Shown here: positions 12,464 to 22,641 of the stretch, one piece after another | Layout of the letters: each line of letters starts with the position of its first letter | Numbering within the stretch: position 1 is the first letter of the stretch | DNA from: Orbilia blumenaviensis | Taxonomy: Eukaryota; Ascomycota; Orbiliomycetes; Orbiliales; Orbiliaceae | Assembly (NCBI GenBank): GCA_036872755.1 | Contig: JAVHNS010000004.1 | Location: forward strand, 2,852,001 to 2,916,000 | Reading direction: 5' to 3' | DNA: 64,000 nucleotides | Notes under the pieces: model-generated | Told to the model about the DNA's origin: nothing | Seen by the model: the letters and a program-made list of their open reading frames with translations, nothing else | Databases searched by the model: none | Position numbers and translations under genes: made by a program

Positions 12464-13966
12464 TTAACTACCATGATCAGGAGACGGTGGGCCGGAAAAG
12501 ATATCGTGGATCTTGTTCTTTGCCGGAAACCTCATTTCAAGATCACCGGGATCCTCAGGATCTATTATAATTGGAGACGGGGGCCACAGCCCGATGCTAT
12601 CCTCCGGACGGTACTTCGGAGCAATACCTGGAAACCGATACCTAATCTGTGGAGGTGTGACGTATAAACTCATTGGAGCGTCTTCCTTGTCCAAATTATT
12701 TAGATCAACATCTAAAAGAGTCTGCAAAGGGTCAGAGTATTCCAGTTTAAAATTCTCTGGGCTATCCCATTGCCAAATCTCATTAAATACCGGCTCTAGT
12801 TCAAGCCAGGGCATCGTTTGATCGGTTTCGTCTCTCAATGTGTCATAAAATAGTTCAGCAGCCCTGACACCTTTCTGCTGTCGCTGAAACTCAGCTTGCT
12901 GTTGCTGATCCAGCTCGATATCGATGATATTCCCTCTGTCGATTAGCTTTTGGTAGCTTTGCTTATACAAGTAAGCATTAGGATCGTGTCTAATGTGATC
13001 CCCCGCATTCAGAATCCGTTGATTCCTCCATTGCACGTAAGTCGGGTGGGTTCCTCGACACCGGGTAGTAGGCTGACGGACCCAACGGGGATTACTCCCG
13101 GAAATAATTTTCGGTAAACGAAACTGGCGCTCTGCAAGAGGACCAGGAGAGCTGTCTGGATCCGAGTTGTAGTTTGTCCTCCCACCAACACTGGATTCAT
13201 CAGAATCATAACCATAATCTTCGCTATCATAGTCACTACCATAGCCGTGGTGGCTGTCGATGTCGTCGCCTAGGAGCTCATCCGTATCGAGATCTGGATA
13301 ATAAACACCCTTTGCCATGGCTGGGTCTTCCTTCACTGAAGCAAAATACCATGGGTTCCAGCATATTACACTTTCGGTAATCAACCTATTTTCTGCATCC
13401 GTAGGCTTAATGTCCCACTTAATATCCGATCCCGTATTAGGAATTCTATAGGCTGTGGACCATGGCTTCATGCCTGCGTATTGAATCAACACCCATTCAG
13501 GGTTTTGCCAGGCCGGGATAATCTCCTTCCAGTGTGTCATACGGCGGCCGCCCTGCGCTGAGATTCTGACGATTCGGCCCAAGTCTAGGTTATCTAATTT
13601 GGTACCAATATATGCTACCATTCGGGCATTGTTGAAATGACATGGTTCAGAGCGCTCTTGGAAAGTTCTGCCGAGTCTAGCGTCGTAAAAAGCGACTACT
13701 TGAGGTATTCTTGCAGGGGTCCCTGGGGCTTCGCGGAAGAGAATATTAGAAACAAAGCCGGTACTGTTTCGCGTGTATCCCCCTCCTTCCCAGTTGACAC
13801 CGTTGCAACTATACCGGGGGTATACACTCCAGTTGAATTCAGGGAGCGGTTTATAGGCAAAGATAGTGTCTGGAGCACTATATATATTGAATGGAGTAAA
13901 TGCGATTTCAAAGGCCGTGTTTAGGAGAGGGAAAGCAAGGCCGAGTATATAGCGGTAGGCCCACAT
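12464..13966 (-). CDS. predicted secreted hypothetical protein, 500 aa
   Basis: I do not recognise this family. A single exon of 1503 nt opens with MWAYRYILGLAFPLLNTAFE, a basic residue followed by a hydrophobic stretch that reads as a signal peptide, possibly cleaved around residues 19-23. The body is Trp/Tyr/Pro-rich with few cysteines (YSCNGVNW, EPCHFNNA, VICWNPWYF, TTRCRG). Residues about 233-262 form an Asp/Ser/Tyr-rich low-complexity acidic linker, followed by SDPDSSPGPLAERQFRLP. The C-terminal third is rich in Pro, Asp and Glu. The ORF is long and uninterrupted in an AT-rich, gene-sparse tract, which argues that it is real. The frame has no recognisable transposon motifs. A secreted or surface role is inferred only from the N-terminus. 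Confidence 0.7.
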   Translation of the reverse strand: MWAYRYILGLAFPLLNTAFEIAFTPFNIYSAPDTIFAYKPLPEFNWSVYPRYSCNGVNWEGGGYTRNSTGFVSNILFREAPGTPARIPQVVAFYDARLGRTFQERSEPCHFNNARMVAYIGTKLDNLDLGRIVRISAQGGRRMTHWKEIIPAWQNPEWVLIQYAGMKPWSTAYRIPNTGSDIKWDIKPTDAENRLITESVICWNPWYFASVKEDPAMAKGVYYPDLDTDELLGDDIDSHHGYGSDYDSEDYGYDSDESSVGGRTNYNSDPDSSPGPLAERQFRLPKIISGSNPRWVRQPTTRCRGTHPTYVQWRNQRILNAGDHIRHDPNAYLYKQSYQKLIDRGNIIDIELDQQQQAEFQRQQKGVRAAELFYDTLRDETDQTMPWLELEPVFNEIWQWDSPENFKLEYSDPLQTLLDVDLNNLDKEDAPMSLYVTPPQIRYRFPGIAPKYRPEDSIGLWPPSPIIIDPEDPGDLEMRFPAKNKIHDIFSGPPSPDHGS

Positions 13967-15789
13967 TTTTGGATGTGGCGCAGGCTTTCACATAACCCTA
14001 TATATGTAGACTTCCCGATAATCAGCCATCTATCCATCTAGTGGGTTTAACATGGAGAACGGAGGCTCATCGGTGTATGCTAGCCTCTTAAGAGATCCTC
14101 TACAAAGCATCCTAGTATAGTGCGAGCAAGAAATATCAACATATGTCTAAACATGCTCATAGGGATGCATCATGGTTTTCACGTGATTCACGTACATTAG
14201 ATGCTGATAAAATGCTCCATATAGCGATAATTATCTCCATTCCAGCTTTATAACCCAACACTACTTAGATATGGGCGTGGCTTGCGGTTGATGTCTGGCG
14301 CGCTAAATTCAGAAAAAGAAAAAGAGAGGGAGGGAGGGAGATATATATTTTTTTATTGTTTCCAATAGGTCGATTTATACCAATTGCAAGTAGGGCTAAA
14401 GATCTAGATCTAAAACTAAAAGGGCTATATAACATGTTCCTTAGAAGAAGAAAAAGGCTACAATGTTGTTCAGCTCAATCGATCAATTGAGGAAACGAAT
14501 TTCTTAACCAACTACCTAGGTAATCTAGATCTCAAGGAAATCTATACGAGATGAATTATGGCTGCCGTCCCGCCACAGTTCTACTAAATCTAAAATCCAG
14601 TTTTGAACGTCTCAGACCTTAAACGTACCAAATGTTGAGTATATATACCACGTATATGACATTAATCGAAACCTGCTTATAAATTTCGAAGGCTGGATTA
14701 TAATATTAAATCCAACCACTCACAACAGCAGTTATCTGCTTTTGTATGGCGGACAACTGGCACGACTATTGGGCTGCGTATTAACGAGGGTGGTTGCCAG
14801 ACCAGCTGCCAGCTTGAAGTTAGCAAGGCTAGCAGGCAAGCTAGTAAGTTGGCAAGCTAGTTGAGACCCACTGGCGATTCCCTTAAGAAAGAAAATTTGT
14901 TTGTCTAATGGTAATAAGTATGTCAAATTAACGTATTTATGCCAGATTTGTATTTTGTAAGTTTGATGTGTGTTTTGTGAGTTCGGTACTTGCTCAGCCG
15001 GCGTACCCGAGTCCGGCCAGCATTCCGACAGGTATAGGTATTTTACATCAAAAAACATTCTAATTCGACTGTTCAAGCGTCGGGTCTATGATTCAAAAAC
15101 GGAACTACCGACCAATTCGGCTTGCTTCCAGAAGAAGGAACCGAATCAACACAAATAAATCCCACAAGTGCAGAACGAAGATGTTGATTCCTGCTTTCGG
15201 AGACCATTTCCGGGGCAGACAGTTGTATGCGTTGCCGGGTATACCTGGTCTCGTTGGGGTATACCCCAAGTTCCAGGCAAAACAATGCTATACACACATA
15301 GCTCTTACAGTCTTTAATTCTTGGTATCTTATGCGATAAGCGTGCATCGGTCCTGTGGCGTAAGTCAATTGGTCGCTCTATGAACCTACAGCTCTGCGCT
15401 GTGTAGAAAATTTAATCGCACGTAGGTCTAAGCTCTGGACTCCAAAGATGGTTGATTGCAACTGCAGATAGATATACACGTATATACATGGAAGAAGTTT
15501 GAAGATAAAAGCCAAAACGCCGGGACCCGATGCAACAGTTGACATATATCGATGCGTCATGACATCGACTTTAGATTTCTAAGGCCGTAACTCCCTAGCT
15601 ACCTCTTCAGTAGTTGTCCTACGCCTCCTCAAACCGAGTTACCTAGGATTTTAATGCTGCGATTGCTTGCTTTATTGACTGGTCAACTTCTCTCCAGTTA
15701 GAAGTGTAGGCCATCCCCTGGCGGATCGATGTCGATACCCGTATCATATCTTGTCGGTTTTTCTATGGGGGACGGGATACAGTTAGCCC
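13967..15789. other. gene-free region between the two secreted orphans
   Basis: AT-rich sequence with no supportable gene. It carries a TACCTAGGTA palindrome at 14513-14522 and a short degenerate tandem of GCAAGCTAG-like units at about 14800-14865. The open frames over 14732-15297 translate to compositionally random peptides. Confidence 0.5.
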
Positions 15790-16612
15790 TTAGTCAATCA
15801 ATAACATACAGCCCAGTGGCTGGAAAAGGGTTGTTTGACTGTGTATAGGGTAAAGGCCATTCTTCGCAAACGATATGAATGCCGACGGAGAGTTAGCAAC
15901 AGCTACTAGAATATTATGGACTTACGCTATTAAAAGCTCGCAGAGCCTCAAGCTGTTCCACAATCTGATTGGAAGCGTCAGAAGCACCAGCAAAATGCTC
16001 CTTGTTTTTTACCAGCGCAGCTGCAAAATCTGCTTCAGCTCCCTTAAACTATAATTTTATTATAATGTCAACTAGGATATCCATAGAATGAATTCGTCAT
16101 TTGTGGACCCAAGACTTACAGATTTCCATCTTAGGAGCACTGTAGGTTCTTCGGTTAAAAGGAGTCTTTTACTGCTTCGTATTTCCCGGGCGTCAGATGT
16201 CGTCGTTTCAAGGAACGAACGAAGTCCCTTGACGATTATCTAGTTTATGTTAGCCTCGACGGTTTATGTTTGGATAGACAGCCAAATTGATAGCAGAGGA
16301 TCATCATTAGATCAAGCAGTCTATGTTAAATATCCGAGACTGATAGGCACATATAGAAATCAAATCAAGTGGAATAAAGTAGTTATAACTTACTGGGGTA
16401 GCTTCTTCGGCTGAAGCAACATCAGTAACTCCATTGGCAGTTTCCGCTAGACTTTTGAATCTACTCTGGTATGACAAGCTGCCGCTTTTTGCTGCGGGCC
16501 CACCATTATTCCCTGAGTTGGCATAGAGGTCCTGGATTTGGGTTGCAGTCAACGCAGAAACCACTGAGGCGGTAACCGCTGTAAACGTAAGAAATGTTTT
16601 GAAAAAGCGCAT
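15790..16612 (-). CDS. putative small secreted protein (four-exon model)
   Basis: Family not recognised. Exon 1 starts at the ATG at 16612 and encodes MRFFKTFLTFTAVTASVVSA, a textbook signal peptide, then LTATQIQDLYANSGNNGG... up to EEATP, where GTAAGT follows at about 16394. Downstream I see a possible exon 2 (about 16230-16121, opening IIVKGLRSFLETTTS), an exon 3 (about 16049-15926) encoding FKGAEADFAAALVKNKEHFAGA and an amphipathic helix, then a short terminal exon ending at a TAA at 15790-15792. Exon junctions in my model fall between codons, so exon 2 could be skipped without changing frame. Exon 3 has the Ala-rich helical look of small surface-binding secreted proteins such as HsbA, but I cannot assign it. 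Exon 1 and exon 3 are more secure than exons 2 and 4. Confidence 0.45.
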
Positions 16613-18746
16613 TATGCTCGTGGTTTTGATGTTATGAAATGCGGCACGAATTTATCGAGATATGGTTTTGAGATAGTCGGATTCCCAGAATATTGAGTTT
16701 GAAATTAATTGCGAGTCAACCAAGATAACTGGGCAGATGTGTCGCGACGTCGGAATCAGCCGGATCATTGCTCCTTATATACTTATTGCACCGGTTATCT
16801 ATCAATATTTCGAATCCAGCAATTCGCAGAAGAGAAAAAATAATAATACTAAATGGATGGGGTTTTCAGGGAGAAATATATTGGTTGTCGACACTTTCAA
16901 CAGGTATAACCCAATCCTAGGTATCCCTCCCGTATCGATTTTTCTGAGTTGTGTTATTTCTAACCGCGTGTCGCTTCCGCCGACTCAAATCAGAAGTAGT
17001 AACAGACATATTGCATTGCGAGTCCGACAAAACATAATTACTATAAAGTCGTGTATAAATGGATAGTCGCATTGAAGCAGTATCCAACCCGGTTTGAATA
17101 TTGCAACGTCGCTAAGAACTCTGAAATAGTTTAATATCTGGATCGTTCGAATTCGGAACCCGAGCGAAGGGGGATCGATTCTGCAGGAGGCAAGACCAGG
17201 CCGATCGATATGGGGTAACGGTCACAAGGACATGTCGACACTTGACGATGTACTTGGTGATACATATACACAAGTTATAACTTCCAGTTGGATGAAGAGG
17301 AGAATCAATATCGATATACTGCAATCCATTGTGTCGATTCATCGATCACCACATTTATACATACCATACAGGTTAACATTCTTGGCAAACATGGGCTTGA
17401 GAAATTATAGCTTCTCTACGCTGGCTACAAAATAGACTTAAACCGCAGAAATATCCTTCCAAGTCTGTCATTCCCCCGATAGTACTTACATATAAAATCT
17501 ATTGCCACTAGAGGCTTCCGGAGATCTATTAATGCTCAACAACAAGATGACAGGATTTTGAAAAAAGCTTCTAGGAATGGGTCATTTAGGTACACGCCAG
17601 CCGGCGAACGGTGGATGTAAAATTTATAATCTGGTTAGTAACGTCCCGGGTTCTGTTCCCACGGACGCCAGGCAATAAGCCATACATATATCCTTTCACT
17701 CGCTGTTTCGAGGTCTGGGTAAGAGATGTTGCAATATAATTCCCTTTCAATATTTTATGATAGAATAATGCATTTACTATACATTATCGAGATTTCAAAG
17801 TGTCTGATTAAAGATCCACATTGTGATGTCAATGCACGTGGTTTTCAAAGGTACTGGGGGCCAGTGGGCTCCCTGATCATGAGGCACTCGACTTTCGAGA
17901 GCGCTCGCTAGCTCTAGTTGGTCGTTCACCGCTCCAACACAGGCCAGTGCATAGTGCTGCCCCATTCAGCTTCTCGACCCGTTTCGTCCTTTAGAAGCCT
18001 GACAAGCCTTACAATTAAACCCGAGTTCAGCCAAAGAGGGTAGGTCGATGAAAATGCGAATTTGAAAAAATATTCCAATTGAGTACTACCTGAAAACAAC
18101 GTACAACCAACGTATTCGATATACGGTGCGTAGCTATAGTCAGCTTGAATTCGGCGGGGCCCAAGCGCCCAGCCTCCACCGGCTACTACATCCGAGACCA
18201 CATCGACCAGCTAGGCCAGCTAGGGCTCAGTGATGGAATATGCTCCCAGGTTCCACTGGGACACCCGCTCACTCGCGATATATGCATACTTAAGTACTTA
18301 AGCAGGCATGCTTTAGTGCTAGTACTGTGCAGCGAGTGCACTCGCAATTTAAGGTTCCTTCCGAGAGGTCTTTACATACCTACCTACCTACCTAGGTACC
18401 TACGTAAATATTAAATTTATAGGCGTCATCAAAAACTTGGGTTTATCTTCCTTTTCTTCCCCTCTTTTCTTTTATCAATTCTGTTAAATGTATCCAAGAG
18501 TAAAATAGAGAGGCCTCTATGTACCGGGAAGCGAATCTAATTCGATTCAATGCCAAATCCTAGGAGCGAAATAATGAAGTCATGATAACTAGAGCATGGA
18601 TAGTATATTATAGTTTTGTGAGTAGTGGTTTGCTACCAATGTGAAAAGTCCTATTGGGATGGACCCGGACAGCAAATCGACTTGCTTCGATTCAAGGACA
18701 AACATCCAGGTACTCAGTATACGTTTACAAAAGCCTCTACTCCAGG
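16613..18746. other. gene-free region
   Basis: About 2.1 kb with no supportable gene. It contains the promoter side of the small secreted gene and, at 18377-18400, a (TACC)4 microsatellite running into a TACCTAGGTA palindrome. Short open frames near 16737-17435 and 17926-18414 look random. Confidence 0.5.
18377..18400. repeat. (TACC)n microsatellite with embedded TACCTAGGTA palindrome
   Basis: Four TACC units at 18377-18392, followed by TAGGTACC. The sequence TACCTAGGTA at 18389-18398 is one of at least four exact copies of this palindrome in the window. Confidence 0.85.
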
Positions 18747-19349
18747 ATGCTTCTGATCCAACTTTCCGGCCCACCCGGTGTCGGGAAGTCTACGTTGGCC
18801 CGAAACCTCTCCCAAGCCCTCAAATCAACTATATCAGTCAACCATGATATCCTCAAATCTTTCTTCCTTAAAAACTCCAGTCCCTTCACAGACGCCTCAA
18901 AGCTCGCTTACTCCCTACAATTTACGCTCATTGAAGATATCCTAAAGCAAGGCAGTTTGAATGTGATTATAGACAGTACTTGCAATTACTCCGAGACTCT
19001 GGAAAGCGGTATGGGTTTGGCATTGAAATACGGTTATAAATACTTGTATGTCGAATGCAGGGTCACGGACATCGACACGCTAGATAGGAGGCTGCGGGAA
19101 AGGGCAGGGGTTGCATTAAGAAGCCAAAGAACTGGGGTAAACCGTCCACCTGAAGGTTGTGGTATCGGAAACACTGAAGCGGAGAACCGAGAGCTTTTTA
19201 AACGGTGGATTGAGAATCCTTGCCGTCCAAGTGATCGAGGACTTATCATTGTAGTGGATACAACGAGGCCTCCAGAAGAGTGTGTGGAATGCGTCTTGCG
19301 GCAAGTTGACGAGTTAGTTGGCGCAACCAAAGAGGTTGAGACTGAATAG
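18747..19349 (+). CDS. small P-loop kinase-like protein (AAA_33 / zeta-toxin-like fold)
   Basis: A 200-aa single-exon protein beginning at the first ATG of the frame, MLLIQLSGPPGVGKSTLARN. Walker A is GPPGVGKST at residues 8-16. A conserved VNHDILKSFF segment and a strand-Asp VIIDSTCNY (Walker B-like) follow, then the YLYVECRVTD strand and a DRRLRERAG lid-type motif. This matches the ATP-binding AAA_33 class of small-molecule or nucleic-acid kinases, common in filamentous fungi and of mostly unknown substrate. The 31 codons upstream in frame lack ATG and look random. No signal peptide or membrane segment is visible. It converges on RFA1 with a 373-bp gap. Confidence 0.82.
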   Translation: MLLIQLSGPPGVGKSTLARNLSQALKSTISVNHDILKSFFLKNSSPFTDASKLAYSLQFTLIEDILKQGSLNVIIDSTCNYSETLESGMGLALKYGYKYLYVECRVTDIDTLDRRLRERAGVALRSQRTGVNRPPEGCGIGNTEAENRELFKRWIENPCRPSDRGLIIVVDTTRPPEECVECVLRQVDELVGATKEVETE

Positions 19350-19722
19350 CTGTGGACTGGAACCCGAAATCATCACGATGGTAAGCTATTAACAGCTTAG
19401 TTATAGGATGGTAGTGCAATAAAAAATTCTTAATTAAGCTATATTATAAGCTAGTCTCGTATACGAGTAGTGTCCCATTGTATCCCAGCTGCGATAAAGT
19501 GCATGTTACTACTTTCGACCCAGATATTGGGTTTTCCTTTGTGATGTGCCTATTATACAAAGGAGAAAAGGGAAGTTCAGAGTAGGTAGTATAAGATCCT
19601 CCATCCCTACCAGCACACTTATCAAGTGCGATAGACCCAACGTATCTCTCAAATCCATAAAAAGTTATCGTCGGTCCCAGCGACAACTTCAGCCATATCG
19701 ACTGAGTCTAGAATGTTCTAAC
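19350..19722. other. convergent 3' flanks of the P-loop kinase gene and RFA1
   Basis: About 370 bp between the two stop codons. Only AT-rich 3' flanking sequence is seen; the open frames over it have no family features. Confidence 0.5.
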
Positions 19723-21918
19723 CTAAGAGTATAGGTTGATGATGTCGATCTGAGAACACCGGTTAGCGTAGTCCACATGATAGCGTTAGGAAAGGGGTTC
19801 TTACCATTCTGTTGCATTCAGCGGCATAGTCGACTTTCTGAACTGACAAAACACGGTTTCGAACCCTGTTTTCCCAGATTAGCATATCGATACCTCTCAA
19901 AAAATACGGGGCATCTATTACCTTGGGGTATCCTGGTAGACCTCTTGGTGTGCACGGATACGGAATATCCACGTTTGAGAAGCGGCGCTCTTCATTGTGG
20001 TTTCGTAATCCACATCGTCGTATTGCTGATCGAGTACTCGGTTAGCTTAAACGGTCACAATATCTCCTGGGTTCATCGAAGTATGCTTACCCTCACGTTT
20101 TGCAAATCAGTGGCACTCATTCCAATGATGATCTTCCCAGCATCGTCGAAAACGTTCAACCATGTCTGGCCAGTGTGATCGTACGCCGAACACGTAAGAA
20201 TATATCGCCACTCGGGCTCCGTCCAGCTCATATTACACTTTTCGCATCTCCAATTATTATCGCTTATTTCAAGAACCTTCTTGCTACATCCTTCAGATTT
20301 GCAAGCAGGATAACTGTAGTTCTCACTCTTGATATAGCTGATGGTAGCTTTGAGAGTGTAGAAGTCGGCAGTTTCTCCAAACCCAACATTTTCATCGAAA
20401 GCTTGTTGGATTGTCTTGAAAGCGGAGGGCCTATCAGCAGCACCACCGCTACCGCCCATGCCTTGATGGCTACTGAAATGCGAATCACGGCCTTCGCCTG
20501 CAAACCAACCCTTCAATCGGTGGGCTTCTTCAAGGTCGGGATCAACTTGCATCGTACTGCTGTTTTGCATGCTGAGCGAGCGACCTCCAAAGTCTGAAAC
20601 TTTCACGCCCTTCAACGCGAGAACACTCTCGGGCAGGACTTCGAACTTCTCTGCGGACTTACCCCAAACCGAGAGTTTGACGGAGTACCCGGTATCATCA
20701 ACAAGCGTTACCTCACGCTTGGTGAACTCTTTCTGGGTTTTGGCTGACGTGAGTGTGCTGACATCGCCAATATCTTTGAGAATACCAATAACATCAATCT
20801 GCGCATCTTTCACAGTGTCTTGCAATGCCTGAAGGGTAACAAAGTTGTATGTTTGATGAGGAACGTCATCGTCATCGTCTTCCCTTTGCACTTCCGAGTC
20901 TCTGTCGAAGGTCAGCTCGTAGTCGTTGTCGACGTTCGAAAACTGCCTTTTTGCGATCCCAACTTTGCATTTGGACACACGATAGACGCTGCCTTCTTCA
21001 AAAACATGATAGAGGGCATCTACTTGATCACCAAACCCTGTGGCTCTGATCTCGCCACTGTAGTCCTTGAGGTTGACAGTGAATAGTTTACCGTCACCCT
21101 TTGCGTTCTTCCAATTCTTAATCTCGCTTCGGAAGGTGCACCTGGCCTTGATTGCCCAACGGTTTTGGTACGGGGATAGAGATTCGATGGCCGAGATACC
21201 AGTAGACTGTCCTCGAGCACTATTTGGAGTAGGTCTTAGCTAAGGGTACCCGATTTAGTGAATGGGAGCAAAGCTTACGATGGTGCAGAACTTCTCGAAG
21301 GGCCAGCAGCCCCCGCACTACGGTTGGCAAGGGAAGGTCGGTTGCCGTAAAAGTTCGACGTTGATGTCGCTTCTTGAGCGACACGTTGTTGCGCAAGTTC
21401 GGCAGCTGATTCAGGCATGACTTGTTTCGGATCGCCAATCTTCTCTTCGGCTTTATCTTGAGCAAGTTCAAGGGCAAGCACGATTAGAACGCTAAAGGAC
21501 CAAAGGGAGTTAGCATCCACCGTTATGTAGCTAAGACTTCGAATGAGAATGCGGGAAAGGCGGACCTCTTATCTTTCACCTTCCCTGCCTCATATTCCTT
21601 CATCCTAACGATGCTTCCCCTTTGAATTTTGCCGTCCGCCATAAGGTAATTGCTTTCTACAGCCTTGTATTAGCCTTCCTGCATCCCGCATACACCGAAA
21701 CAAGGTGGCAGTCAGAGCTCACGGGAAGCAATCATCCCCTGCGTGAAGTGTATTCCATCTGAAACTACAATCCGATACCTTTCCGGCGTCTTTCCTTGTG
21801 CCTCAATCTTCTTGACAAGCAGAACCTGCATGATAGGGTCTTTCCAAGCCTCTTTAGGGTTCTCGCACCCGGCAGCAAAGATAGCCGCCAGAGATCCTCC
21901 ACTCAGCAATGTTGCCAT
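19723..21918 (-). CDS. RFA1: replication protein A large subunit (RPA70/RFA1)
   Basis: Largest subunit of the ssDNA-binding RPA heterotrimer in replication, repair and checkpoint signalling. Seven exons on the minus strand: 21918-21723, 21656-21566, 21491-21279, 21219-20097, 20025-19922, 19865-19805 and 19749-19723, giving 1815 nt (604 aa), the normal size. The N-terminal OB domain (MATLLSGGSLAAIFAAG..., FTQGMIAS) is followed by a Ser/Ala-rich linker. DBD-A opens at AIESLSPYQNRWAIKARCTF and DBD-B at YNFVTLQALQDTV. DBD-C carries the zinc ribbon CKSEGC...CEKC with NNWRCEKCNMSWTEPEWRY. The C-terminal trimerisation helix region ends DYAAECNRMIDIINLYS. The chosen ATG gives the canonical N-terminus; seven in-frame codons upstream are probably untranslated. 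An MluI box (ACGCGT) lies about 230 bp upstream. Confidence 0.96.
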
Positions 21919-22641
21919 TGTTGCGACGACGGGGTGCAAGATTTGATCCTTTCTTTGTAATCGAACTGTCTATCTGCGAGGCGAGTACGTATAAGGGGTG
22001 GGTTGAGTTGGTGGCCGTATGATGAGTCTGTGGGTATGAATGTGGAGGGTAGAAGGTCAAAAGCTAGCCTTGTGCCTGACCCGCTGGTGAAGATAAAGCT
22101 TGCCGCGTTGTTTGGCTCGCGTAGAGTGGCAGCCAGCAACGTTAGCAAAACGCGTAAAGTACAGTACGTAACCGCAAGCTGTGCTGAGCTCGGTATCAGA
22201 AATATGGGTGCGACAAAAATATTAATCGGTCTGGCTTCGCTGACAAATCACCATCTTCCAGGCACTGTATGTACGAAGGTTTGAAGGTGCAGTACCTTCA
22301 GGCACGAAAATTGATTTTAAGATATCCTTATCAGGGCTATGTTGCCATTTGGTAGATGCGTCTCCGGTTATGCCCCTCAGCCTAGGCCATTGAGCTCCCA
22401 CACTGCAAGCCGCAACCACAAAAACATGCCTAGAATCCGCAACGCGGCCTATTTCCAAAATACAACAGCCTCGTTGAGAAGCTGACCAGCCTGGGTGGCA
22501 CTCCCTGCTGAATGACTCTTTTTTCTGTCCTTTCCCTGTTCCTATATTCCTGCAAGTGGATGAACGGAGGCACGCAACTGACAATGAAAGAGAAATTACA
22601 AAAAGGAATGGAAGAAATGGAATGGTGGCTGCTTCTAGAAT
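21919..22641. promoter_or_regulatory. RFA1 upstream region
   Basis: About 720 bp between the RFA1 start codon and the stop of the short-chain dehydrogenase gene; both genes are on the minus strand. Apart from the ACGCGT element at 22150-22155 no gene or structured element was recognised. Confidence 0.5.
22150..22155. promoter_or_regulatory. MCB-like element (ACGCGT) upstream of RFA1
   Basis: Exact MluI cell-cycle box about 230 bp upstream of the RFA1 ATG. In budding and fission yeasts MBF (Mbp1/Swi6 type) binds this hexamer and drives G1/S expression of replication genes, including RPA subunits. Function here is inferred from position and gene identity; a single hexamer can occur by chance. 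Confidence 0.45.

Noticed and set aside
14732..15297. Overlapping open frames on the minus strand suggesting a transposon fragment
   Set aside because: Translations have no transposase, reverse transcriptase or other signature; part of the length comes from a short GCAAGCTAG-like repeat.
17585..17680. GGTTCTGTTCCC resembling a T-arm
   Set aside because: No matching acceptor stem or D-arm upstream; a chance resemblance.
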